DNA of 8,770 nucleotides from UBA2289 sp041677365. Lineage in GTDB: Bacteria > Bacillota_I > Bacilli_A > Izemoplasmatales > Hujiaoplasmataceae. The stretch's first letter is position 1. Every line of letters starts with the position of its first letter. Positions 1 through 6,538 of this stretch are shown in pieces. The position numbers and the translations under genes were made by a program. The stretch is from contig JBAYQC010000064.1 in assembly GCA_041677365.1 (NCBI GenBank), forward strand, positions 1 through 8,770, in the 5' to 3' direction. Under the pieces are notes generated by a model. The model saw nothing but the letters and a program-made list of their open reading frames with translations. It searched no databases and was not told the DNA's origin.

Positions 1-783
1 AATCGCCGCAAAAACACTTGAGAACACGTAGTTTTCAAGATATTTTGTTGTGAATCTAACATCTTCGGGTGATGTATTCCAAGTGAATGGATGAACAGAT
101 TTTTTCATTAAACCAGCGCTTCGATCAAAATTTAAGACATCGATAAGATAATCGCAAAATAATTCTTGTTTTTTGGGATCGTACTTATCATTGATAAATT
201 TATCGTAATTGGGTTTTTTAGCATCTAAAATTTGTTTTACAAATGGTACTAAATCTTTTCTTAAAGCATTGAAGAATTTATCATAATCTTCCATGGTCAT
301 ACCCTCTTCATAGTCGTCTAATAAAGTGTTATAGGGGTTTTCAGAAGAATTATAGTAAAGAGCAAACTTTCTATTAAATTCAATGATCTTCTCTAAAGTA
401 GCTTTAAAAGAATCATAGTCGTCGTTAGCTTTAGCATCTTCCCAAATTATTTGAGCATCATTGATTAATCTCTGATACTCTATGTACTCATCTTCGGGGA
501 TATTGATAATCTTATCAATTTGCTTTTTAGCTTTTTTAATTTCCCTTTGCGTTAAATCGTCATATTTATCTAACTCTTGATAAAGTTCATTGATAAATTT
601 AATCGATTCGGGATTTGTTTGCATAGCAAATAGTTCTTTTGACAACTCAGACAACATTTCTCCTCTTCTTCTAAACGCTTTTCTTGGAGCTTCTGTGTTT
701 GAATCCCATCCTGCTAGTTGTAATACGTAAATATAGGCTTTGATTTTCTTTACTCTAGCCCTAAATTGTTTGATTTTATCCAT
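1..783 (-). CDS. M32 family metallocarboxypeptidase, N-terminal part (runs off left edge)
   Basis: An open frame of 261 codons runs from ATG at 783 to base 1 without a stop, so the C-terminal half lies outside the window. Family M32 enzymes (Taq carboxypeptidase) are cytoplasmic zinc exopeptidases that trim residues from peptide C-termini. What I see: an N-terminal helical region with AGWDSNTEAPRKA near residues 24-36, which fits the family's WD...P segment. YNTLLDDYEEGMTMEDYDKF (about 151-170) matches the conserved YD-LLD-YEPG block. SAGLMKKSVHPFT (about 221-233) matches the family G...HPF motif. The visible part ends at SSVFAAI, where the family's zinc-binding HEXXH normally follows at once, so catalytic residues cannot be checked. 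The start is supported by GAGGTG (789-794) five bases upstream. The gene lies behind the rpoE terminator and has its own promoter. The family assignment is from remembered motifs. Confidence 0.85.
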   Translation of the reverse strand, partial: MDKIKQFRARVKKIKAYIYVLQLAGWDSNTEAPRKAFRRRGEMLSELSKELFAMQTNPESIKFINELYQELDKYDDLTQREIKKAKKQIDKIINIPEDEYIEYQRLINDAQIIWEDAKANDDYDSFKATLEKIIEFNRKFALYYNSSENPYNTLLDDYEEGMTMEDYDKFFNALRKDLVPFVKQILDAKKPNYDKFINDKYDPKKQELFCDYLIDVLNFDRSAGLMKKSVHPFTWNTSPEDVRFTTKYLENYVFSSVFAAI

Positions 784-788
784 TTTTT

Positions 789-825
789 CACCTCTTTTTT
801 TATTATAACACTTTTAAGCTAATTT
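789..825 (-). promoter_or_regulatory. Promoter and ribosome binding site of the M32 peptidase gene
   Basis: On the minus strand an extended -10, TGTTATAAT, occupies 802-810 (TATAAT at 802-807, TG at 809-810). A weak -35 of the form TTTATA lies about 18 bases further upstream. The Shine-Dalgarno GAGGTG is at 789-794. The expected start of transcription, about 795, sits almost directly against the ribosome site, so the leader would be very short. The promoter lies between the rpoE terminator and the ATG, so the gene is probably an independent unit. Confidence 0.6.
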
Positions 826-827
826 TA

Positions 828-862
828 TAAAAGAAAAAGAGAGTTTTTCAAAAACCCTCTTT
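828..862 (-). terminator. Rho-independent terminator of rpoE
   Basis: A hairpin lies just after the rpoE stop. The arms are 836-846 and 852-862, eleven pairs around a five-base loop, followed on the minus strand by a T-rich run (835 to about 828). One position (842/856) is a U-G wobble in minus-strand RNA but an A-C mismatch in plus-strand RNA, which supports the minus orientation. Confidence 0.8.
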
Positions 863-867
863 AGTCA

Positions 868-1494
868 CTATTCATCATACATTTTTTCGTAATCATCCAT
901 ATATTCATTGTATTCTTCATCGTCGAAATCATCTTCGTCTTCATCAATTTCATATGTATAATCTTCTTCTTCAAACTCTTCATCTTCTTCTTCGAATTCA
1001 TCAAACAAGCTTTCTTCATCATCATCTGAGAAATCTTCATCGAATTCTTCGTCAATGTCGTCTTCTAAATCGTCGACATCATCTTCAAGATCTTCGTCAT
1101 CATAATCTTTTTCGTAGACATCTTCATCTTCTTCGTCTTCATCCTCATCTTCATCAGTATCAATGTCGAAATCTTCTTCGTCTTCATCAGACTCATATTG
1201 TGATAACTCATCTTCGTAATCAGGATACTCATCATAATAAGCTCCATCTTTATCCCAAAGATCAATAGCTTGTCGACCTTTAATATCCCATTCGTCATCA
1301 CCGACATAAATGAAACGAGCGGATAAAATGAAATCAGCATAAACTTGAGAAATTAAATCCATTTTTTCTTCCTCAGGAATTTCTTTTTCTTCAACAATGC
1401 GATCAAATATTTCCATAAATGTCATCGCCTTGTTGTTTTCTTTAAGAATTAAGCCAGCTAATTCCATTATTGACATATTTTTTCTATCAGTCAT
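868..1494 (-). CDS. rpoE: DNA-directed RNA polymerase delta subunit (RpoE), 208 aa
   Basis: Delta is the small accessory RNA polymerase subunit of Gram-positive bacteria and relatives. It loosens non-specific DNA binding, speeds recycling and alters promoter selectivity. Residues about 7-82 fit the HARE-HTH domain: MSIMELAGLILKENNKAMTF at the start, then VYADFILSARFIYVGDDEWD (51-70), matching the family's LY.DL..d.RF...G...W signature. From residue 91 to the end the protein is an acidic, presumably disordered tail: about two thirds of the 118 residues are Asp or Glu, with two Lys and no Arg. The tail is longer than in B. subtilis delta (about 173 aa in total). The ATG is preceded by a weak GGATGG (1501-1506) six bases upstream. 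pyrG, the usual downstream neighbour in many Firmicutes, is absent here. The tail's repetitive codons create false open frames on both strands. Confidence 0.93.
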   Translation of the reverse strand: MTDRKNMSIMELAGLILKENNKAMTFMEIFDRIVEEKEIPEEEKMDLISQVYADFILSARFIYVGDDEWDIKGRQAIDLWDKDGAYYDEYPDYEDELSQYESDEDEEDFDIDTDEDEDEDEEDEDVYEKDYDDEDLEDDVDDLEDDIDEEFDEDFSDDDEESLFDEFEEEDEEFEEEDYTYEIDEDEDDFDDEEYNEYMDDYEKMYDE

Positions 1495-1538
1495 TTACAA
1501 CCATCCAATCTTATTAATTAATCTTTTTTGCTTTACAT

Positions 1539-1567
1539 ATTATATAGCAAAGTAAAAAATAATACAA
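1539..1567 (-). promoter_or_regulatory. Promoter of rpoE
   Basis: On the minus strand a perfect TATAAT (1539-1544) lies 17 bases from a TTGTAT box (1562-1567, three of six matches to TTGACA). Transcription should start near 1532, giving a leader of about 38 bases. The box lies between the transporter stop (1587) and rpoE. No strong terminator separates the two genes, so read-through from the transporter is also possible. Confidence 0.6.
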
Positions 1568-1586
1568 GTAACAATTTCTAAAAGTT

Positions 1587-3275
1587 TTATTCGGGTAGTT
1601 CTTGAGCGTCTTTATGGTACGAAAACTCTTTGTTTATGACATTTAAAGCCATGTTATAACAGTGATCACCAATTCTTTCGATATTCGATAAAATATCGAC
1701 ATAGAATCCAGCTTCAATTTCCGTGCAACTTTGATCACTAATTCTATTGATATGATTCTTTCGGTATTCTTTTACCAATTGATCAATTTCCGCTTCTACA
1801 CTTTCCATCTCATGAGCAATCTTGATATCTTCATTGAAATAAGCGTTAAGTGCTCTTTCTAATTGTTTGCGGATTATATTGAATAAATTGGTCAATTCTT
1901 CTTTTGTTTGGTCATGCATAATAATTTTGCGTTCTTTACGTTCTTGAAATAGTTCAAATAGATTGTCAAAATGATCACCGATTCTTTCCATATCCGTAAT
2001 TGTATCGATGTCTTTAGCTACTCTTTGAATCTGTTTATCTGAAAGATCATTAGCCCCAATTTCTACAAGATAATTATGAATTTTATCATCCATAGAGTCC
2101 AACAATTCTTCACATTGCTCGCCTAATTCAATTGCCTTTAAGTCATCTTCAAAAGCATAATTATAAGCAAACTCAAGCATTCCTCTAGCGACATTTCCCA
2201 TATTTAGCATTGCACTTTTAACGTTTTCTAACGCTAAATCTGGGGAAGATTTTAGTAAAAGTTTATCCAACACAATATCATCAACAACAATTTCATCCTT
2301 TGATGGTAATATTTTGGTTACTGCCCAAACAATTTGTTTAACGAACCAAAACAGGATTAATACAGTCGCAATATTAAAACTAACATGAGCTAGAGAAACT
2401 GTAAATTTATCGACCGTGTAGTCAATCCCAATCAAGTTGGATAACCACATGATAAATTCTGTATAAGGCCTGATTAAAATTAAAAAGAGTATTGTTCCAA
2501 AAAAGTTAAATAGTACGTGGACCAAAGCAGTACGTTTAGCACTTGTAGTTCCGCCTACTGAAGCCATTATCGAGGTTACTGTAGTACCAATATTATCACC
2601 AAGAACTATCGCAATCGCTCCGATTAAAGGAACTCCTCCAGTTGCATATAATTGTTGCAGAATACCAATTGTTGCACTTGATGATTGAATTATCGCAGTT
2701 GTTAATACCCCAACCAAAACACCTAAAATCGGTTTGTCTCCAACGCTTTGCAGAGCGTTAGAAAATGCATCTAGTTGAACCAATTGTTTTAAAGCCGCAC
2801 CCATCGTATCTAAACCGAAGAATAACATACCAAAGCCAAAAAGAACTTTACCGAAATGTTGGATTTTCTTCTTTTTGATAAAAAAGATTAATATCGCTCC
2901 AACAAACATAATCGGCATCGCATATGAACCAATGTCTAAACTAATTAATACAGAAGTAAATGTCGTACCGATATTAGCGCCGAAAATAACCCCCACAGCT
3001 TGCGGTAAAGTCATTAATCCAGCCCTAACTAAACCGACCACTAAAGCACTGGTCGCTGAAGATGACTGAATAAGTGCTGTCAGAATAATCCCAACGAAAA
3101 TCCCTTTCAAGGGTGTGTTAGTAGTTTTCTCTAAAAATAACTTTAACTTCGAACCCGCTAATTTCTTTAAAGAATCGCTCATAAGATTAATTCCAAAAAG
3201 AAAAATTCCCAGTCCGCCAATTATTTCAAATACGGTAACTTTCCAATCAATAGACGCTAAAAGCACCATCGGCAT
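1587..3275 (-). CDS. Na+/phosphate cotransporter family protein with C-terminal PhoU domain, 562 aa
   Basis: This is an integral membrane protein of the PNaS (type II Na/Pi cotransporter) family, expected to import inorganic phosphate with sodium. Residues about 15-320 hold hydrophobic segments with the two inverted-repeat signatures of the family. QSSSAT occurs at 70-75 and again at 197-202, each followed by an NIGTT motif (GANIGTT 99-105, GDNIGTT 226-232). Residues about 345-550 form a PhoU-like helical domain with its two metal-binding repeats, DMERIGDH (428-435) and NIERIGDH (531-538). This NptA/YjbB-type architecture is known in bacteria; the PhoU part probably responds to phosphate or gates transport. 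The start ATG has GGAG six bases upstream; another ATG two codons later is less well placed. The gene lies between the NrnA-like pair and rpoE. Export rather than import of phosphate has been proposed for some relatives and cannot be excluded. Confidence 0.92.
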   Translation of the reverse strand: MPMVLLASIDWKVTVFEIIGGLGIFLFGINLMSDSLKKLAGSKLKLFLEKTTNTPLKGIFVGIILTALIQSSSATSALVVGLVRAGLMTLPQAVGVIFGANIGTTFTSVLISLDIGSYAMPIMFVGAILIFFIKKKKIQHFGKVLFGFGMLFFGLDTMGAALKQLVQLDAFSNALQSVGDKPILGVLVGVLTTAIIQSSSATIGILQQLYATGGVPLIGAIAIVLGDNIGTTVTSIMASVGGTTSAKRTALVHVLFNFFGTILFLILIRPYTEFIMWLSNLIGIDYTVDKFTVSLAHVSFNIATVLILFWFVKQIVWAVTKILPSKDEIVVDDIVLDKLLLKSSPDLALENVKSAMLNMGNVARGMLEFAYNYAFEDDLKAIELGEQCEELLDSMDDKIHNYLVEIGANDLSDKQIQRVAKDIDTITDMERIGDHFDNLFELFQERKERKIIMHDQTKEELTNLFNIIRKQLERALNAYFNEDIKIAHEMESVEAEIDQLVKEYRKNHINRISDQSCTEIEAGFYVDILSNIERIGDHCYNMALNVINKEFSYHKDAQELPE

Positions 3276-3312
3276 AAGAATCTCCTATTTTAATTAGATT
3301 TAAACCGAATTT

Positions 3313-3340
3313 ATTATATCAAATCATCTATAAATTACAA
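3313..3340 (-). promoter_or_regulatory. Promoter of the Na/Pi cotransporter gene
   Basis: On the minus strand TATAAT (3313-3318) and TTGTAA (3335-3340, four of six matches) are separated by 16 bases. Transcription should start near 3306, leaving about 30 bases before the ATG with GGAG close to it. No clear terminator hairpin follows the DHH gene that ends at 3358, so partial co-transcription with that operon is possible. I saw no obvious Pho-box repeats. Confidence 0.6.
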
Positions 3341-3357
3341 GCAATAGTTTTATTAAA

Positions 3358-4311
3358 TTATAGTGATTGTTTGTATTCCTTCACTAATGCATCAGCATCT
3401 TTTAATAATTCATCCGTTTTATCCCAAGTTCCTAGATTAGCTCCACATGCCATAGCATGTCCACCACCATCATATTTATTTGCTAATTTATCTATAGATG
3501 GGCCTTTAGAACGAAGTCTAGCTCTGACAATATTATTTTCATACTCAGCAAATAACATCCATACTGGACAATCTTCTAATGTTGATAATTCATTAACTAG
3601 AGAAGTTGCCTCTTCTAAAGACACATCAAATTTTTCGATTATGTCCGGGGTCATTTTAATATAAGCGACTCCATTTTCAGTTTTTTGAAAGTTTAGTAAG
3701 ACATATCCTTGCAATTTCATTAAACTTTCCGATTTTGAACTCAATCTAGTCAAAACATCTACGAAATCAACACCAAAGTCTAGTAAATGAGCAACTGCCA
3801 CAAAAGTATCCGCAGTTACTGAACGGAAGCGAAATCTTCCGGTATCAGTCACGATTCCTGTATAAAGAGCGATAGCTGCTTCCATATTGATTTTGAGTTC
3901 TTCTTGAAAGCGTAAATAAAATTCTAAAATTATTTGTGCAGTAGCTGGTCTTGTAGTATCGACATAAATTAAATCGCCATAGTCAGATACAGGGATATGG
4001 TGATCAATTTTTATTACATACTTAGCTAATTTAAATCTTTGATCAGATACTCTATCTTCAGAAGCAGTATCCACAACAATTGATAGTGCATCTGTAAATA
4101 AATCATCACTGATAACATCAGGTGTACCAACAAAACTAACATAGTCTGCAGACTCACCAACCACATAAACTTCCTTTTCCGGGAATGAGGTTTTAATAAT
4201 ATTTTTTAACCCAAATCCCGCTCCATAACAATCTCCATCTGGTCTGATATGCATATGGATTATAATTCTTTTAAATTCTTTTATTTTTTCTAATATTTGT
4301 TCTTGAATCAT
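3358..4311 (-). CDS. DHH/DHHA1 phosphoesterase, NrnA-like (nanoRNase / pAp phosphatase family), copy 2 of tandem pair, 317 aa
   Basis: This is a cytoplasmic manganese-dependent phosphoesterase. NrnA relatives degrade oligonucleotides of two to a few bases and dephosphorylate pAp; some relatives cleave c-di-AMP or pApA. The DHH motifs appear in order: H21-I-R-P-D25-G-D27 (motif I), VVDT with D81 (II), DHH at 103-105 (III), and TDTGRF with D156 (IV). The DHHA1 substrate-binding domain follows from about 210 to the end, with RARLRS (263-268) and GGGH (282-285). The length is typical of NrnA. The ATG overlaps the TGA of the upstream paralogue in an ATGA junction, so the two are almost certainly co-translated. 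AAGGAG (4322-4327) lies inside the end of that gene, ten bases from the ATG, a slightly long spacing. All expected metal ligands are present. The exact substrate cannot be told from sequence. Confidence 0.9.
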   Translation of the reverse strand: MIQEQILEKIKEFKRIIIHMHIRPDGDCYGAGFGLKNIIKTSFPEKEVYVVGESADYVSFVGTPDVISDDLFTDALSIVVDTASEDRVSDQRFKLAKYVIKIDHHIPVSDYGDLIYVDTTRPATAQIILEFYLRFQEELKINMEAAIALYTGIVTDTGRFRFRSVTADTFVAVAHLLDFGVDFVDVLTRLSSKSESLMKLQGYVLLNFQKTENGVAYIKMTPDIIEKFDVSLEEATSLVNELSTLEDCPVWMLFAEYENNIVRARLRSKGPSIDKLANKYDGGGHAMACGANLGTWDKTDELLKDADALVKEYKQSL

Positions 4312-5255
4312 TTGTTTTCATCTCCTTTGATTAAACCGTTTAAATCTTCAATTATTCTATCTACTTCTTCCCATTCATTTACTGAACAACCACAAGCATA
4401 AAGATGTCCGCCTCCGCCATATTTTTTAGCAATTTCTAAGACTGGATAATCTCTTGACCTAAACTCACAGACTATTTTGCCTATTTGTTTATCATAGGTA
4501 AAATTTGCCCATATAGGTATTTCTTTGATTCCTGCCATTTGTCCGATTAATCCACGACTAACGAAGGAAGGGCTTAAATTGTATTTATCGAGAAAATCTT
4601 GATTATTTTTTCGGTAAGCTACATTCTTTTCAGTAATTTCAATGCTGTTAAAGAAGATATTTTTGATTTTTTTATTTTCTAAATTTTCTAAGTAAATTAA
4701 ATTGTGAATCTCATTTATGTCTATATCCTTGTTTAGTAATTTACCGGCAATACTTAAAGTCCTCGCTGTTGTAGAACTGTACATAAATCTACCGGTATCA
4801 CCAATAATTCCCATATAGAGAGCTCTTGCGGAGCTTTTATTGACTTCAATATTCCATTTCATAAGCAAAGTAAAGATCATTTCTGCCGTTGAAGAAGCAT
4901 CTGTATTTCTAATGTAGTAATCGTAATCAATGTCTGGTAGGTTTTGATGGTGATCGACTAGAATTAATTTATCATAGTTTAAATAATCAATCTCATTAAG
5001 CATTTGTTTGGCTACTGTATCAAGAATAAAAACCAAAGATTTTTTTCTTTCAGCAATGTCTACTTCGGAAAGTGATTCAAAAAAATTTAAGTTATTGTCA
5101 TCTCCTACAACATAAATATTTTTTTCAGGGTATTTGTTTTTTAGTGCGTAAAACAATCCAAATTGCGCTCCATATGCATCCAAATCAGGATTTTTATGCC
5201 TTGCAACAATAATTGAATCATAAGTTTCAACTAAATTTAACACTTCTCTTTCCAT
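4308..5255 (-). CDS. DHH/DHHA1 phosphoesterase, NrnA-like, copy 1 of tandem pair, 315 aa
   Basis: This is a paralogue of the next gene with the same layout: H20-K-N-P-D24-L-D26 (motif I), LDT with D79 (II), DHH at 101-103 (III), GDTGRF with D153 (IV), and a C-terminal DHHA1 domain with EFRSRDYP and GGGGH (280-284). It is predicted to hydrolyse very short RNA or DNA oligomers, pAp, or linear or cyclic dinucleotides in the cytoplasm. I place the start at ATG 5255 because GGAGGT (5260-5265) lies four bases upstream. An in-frame GTG at 5294 would add 13 residues but sits inside the likely -10 box, and the shorter form matches the paralogue's N-terminus. The gene ends in TGA overlapping the next ATG by four bases. 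The two copies differ widely outside the motifs, which suggests an old duplication with different substrates. Confidence 0.9.
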   Translation of the reverse strand: MEREVLNLVETYDSIIVARHKNPDLDAYGAQFGLFYALKNKYPEKNIYVVGDDNNLNFFESLSEVDIAERKKSLVFILDTVAKQMLNEIDYLNYDKLILVDHHQNLPDIDYDYYIRNTDASSTAEMIFTLLMKWNIEVNKSSARALYMGIIGDTGRFMYSSTTARTLSIAGKLLNKDIDINEIHNLIYLENLENKKIKNIFFNSIEITEKNVAYRKNNQDFLDKYNLSPSFVSRGLIGQMAGIKEIPIWANFTYDKQIGKIVCEFRSRDYPVLEIAKKYGGGGHLYACGCSVNEWEEVDRIIEDLNGLIKGDENK

Positions 5256-5259
5256 AATG

Positions 5260-5293
5260 ACCTCCATTATTATTTTAACATTACATTTTAACA
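5260..5293 (-). promoter_or_regulatory. Promoter and ribosome binding site of the NrnA-like operon
   Basis: On the minus strand an extended -10 of the form TGTTAAAAT lies at 5285-5293, with no convincing -35. Transcription would begin near 5278. A strong GGAGGT at 5260-5265 then precedes ATG 5255. This layout decides the start codon of the first DHH gene, since the upstream GTG at 5294 would be at or before the transcript start. Confidence 0.5.
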
Positions 5294-5351
5294 CAAAAAG
5301 AAATAGATATCTATTGGGATGCTGTAAATATCTAATGAAGCTAATTATTTA

Positions 5352-5408
5352 TTTAATATATTTTGTAATTGTGATATAATTACTATCGCAATCTAATAAT
5401 GAATGGAG
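5352..5408 (+). promoter_or_regulatory. Promoter and ribosome binding site of the endonuclease lipoprotein pair
   Basis: An extended -10, TGATATAAT, occupies 5372-5380 (TATAAT 5375-5380). A weak TTTAAT lies 17 bases upstream at 5352-5357. Transcription should start near 5387. GGAG at 5405-5408 is correctly spaced (eight bases) for GTG at 5417, but lies inside the frame that would begin at ATG 5399. It diverges from the NrnA-like operon promoter about 80 bases away. Confidence 0.6.
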
Positions 5409-5416
5409 TTTTTCGT

Positions 5417-6514
5417 GTGAATTTATTCAAAAGAATTATCATTGGTTTATTTTTGGTTTTGGCTGTTGGTATGACTGTTGCCTGTAATGGCGAAACCTCA
5501 ACGACTACGACTGAGTCAACGATAGAATCAACGACTGAGTCAACAACAGGATCTACAACGGAATCAACAACAGAGACAACTACTTCGACTACCAACTCAA
5601 CTACTTTCTCAACTACGCAATCAACTGAATCTCAATCGACAACGGAATTTGTTGTAGGTATTGAAATAACTGACGTTAGTAAAACTACCTATGAATTCAA
5701 TGAAGAGTTTGATATTGAATCTTTGACCGTTGTCTATAATATTAACAGCAATACTCAGGTTACTTTAAGTAGTAGTATGATTACCATAAGTGGATTTGAT
5801 CCTAGTGTATCTGGAGAACAGACAGTTACAGTAACTCATGGAGAATATACTGATCAACTTATTGTTACTGTATTACCAAGACCTGGCATCGATATCACTA
5901 TGGAATATTATTTAAGTGCAGATGGCTTAACTGGAGATGCTTTATTTTTGGAATTAAGAGATATCTTAAACGAAACTAAAGGCTATGTTAGTTATGATGC
6001 TGCTAGATATATTTTGGATGAAAGTGATGCTGACCCAACTAACCCAGGAAATGTAATTTTAGTTTACACAGGTTGGTCAGTTAGTGGAACCTGGGACGCT
6101 GGCAACACTTGGAATAGAGAACATATTTGGCCACAATCTCTACTAGGTGATGATTCCATTATGACTTCTGACCTTCATAATTTAAAGCCTTCAAACCCTA
6201 ACGTTAACAGTTCTAGAGGGAATAAATTTTATGATAACGTTACTAATTCTTCATCTTATGAACCTAGGGACGAGGTTAAGGGTGATATCGCAAGAATTCT
6301 ATTGTATATGGTCACTATGTATGAGGAGTTATCTCTAGTTAATTCTACTCCTAGTACTTATGAGATGGCATTACTTAATGTAATTTTAGGATGGCACGAA
6401 ATGGATCCAGTAGATGACTTTGAAAGAAACCGTAATAATGTTATTGCTGCTCATCAAGGAAATAGAAATCCTTATATTGATTATCCAGAATTTGTCGATT
6501 TAATCTGGGATTAA
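5417..6514 (+). CDS. Secreted endonuclease I family lipoprotein with Ser/Thr-rich stalk and Ig-like domain, copy 1, 365 aa
   Basis: This is a predicted membrane-anchored extracellular nuclease. I start it at GTG 5417: GGAG is eight bases upstream, and the product then begins with a textbook lipoprotein signal, NLFKR followed by a hydrophobic run ending in ...TVAC with the lipid-modified Cys at 23. ATG 5399 would add six residues but has no ribosome site. Residues about 26-77 are a Ser/Thr/Glu stalk of near tetrapeptide repeats (ESTT type). Residues about 79-153 resemble a bacterial Ig-like (Big_3) domain. Residues about 161-365 are an endonuclease I (EndA/Vvn-type His-Me finger) domain. WNREHIWPQS (232-241) contains the catalytic EH pair, DLHNLKP (252-258) carries the Asn expected to bind metal, and QGNRNPYIDYPEF lies near the end. 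The family cuts DNA, and often RNA, with little sequence preference. The second copy follows 24 bases later. Confidence 0.9.
   Translation: MNLFKRIIIGLFLVLAVGMTVACNGETSTTTTESTIESTTESTTGSTTESTTETTTSTTNSTTFSTTQSTESQSTTEFVVGIEITDVSKTTYEFNEEFDIESLTVVYNINSNTQVTLSSSMITISGFDPSVSGEQTVTVTHGEYTDQLIVTVLPRPGIDITMEYYLSADGLTGDALFLELRDILNETKGYVSYDAARYILDESDADPTNPGNVILVYTGWSVSGTWDAGNTWNREHIWPQSLLGDDSIMTSDLHNLKPSNPNVNSSRGNKFYDNVTNSSSYEPRDEVKGDIARILLYMVTMYEELSLVNSTPSTYEMALLNVILGWHEMDPVDDFERNRNNVIAAHQGNRNPYIDYPEFVDLIWD
5513..5635 (+). repeat. 12-bp (four-codon) degenerate tandem repeat encoding ESTT-type units
   Basis: About ten units, mostly x-S-T-T, run in frame through the stalk of the first endonuclease. 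Several are near-identical at DNA level: a 14-base segment beginning ACGACTGAGT occurs at 5507-5520 and again at 5531-5544, exactly two units apart. The second endonuclease has a Thr-rich stalk in the same place but without a regular repeat. The repeat may change in length by slippage without breaking the frame. Confidence 0.75.
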
Positions 6515-6538
6515 AATAAATTTTAGATTGAGGTAAAA

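Noticed and set aside
861..1340. Several open frames of 64-104 codons on both strands overlapping rpoE
   Set aside because: They are shadows of the repetitive GAT/GAA codons of the acidic tail. Their products are low-complexity Met/Lys/Ile or His/Leu/Arg strings, and none has a promoter or ribosome site of its own.
1524..1556. Dyad around GCTTT...GCAAAG between the transporter and rpoE as a transporter terminator
   Set aside because: The arms are only five or six bases in two competing registers, and the region overlaps the rpoE -10 box. It is too weak to call.
2875..3297. Plus-strand frames (64 and 60 codons) opposite the transporter gene
   Set aside because: They lie wholly or almost wholly opposite well-conserved membrane segments of the Na/Pi cotransporter and have no protein-like features or ribosome sites.
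3371..3664. Plus-strand 97-codon frame opposite the second DHH gene
   Set aside because: It is antisense to the DHHA1 domain, which has clear motifs (RARLRS, GGGH); no start signal or recognisable product.
5383..5595. Antisense 70-codon frame rich in Val/Ser/Asp
   Set aside because: It is the reverse reading of the ACT/ACA-rich stalk repeat of the first endonuclease; no initiation signal. The similar 88-codon frame at 6523-6789 opposite the second stalk is rejected for the same reason.
5513..5635. CRISPR-like array
   Set aside because: The repeats are 12 bases, contiguous, in coding frame and without spacers; they encode the stalk of a lipoprotein.
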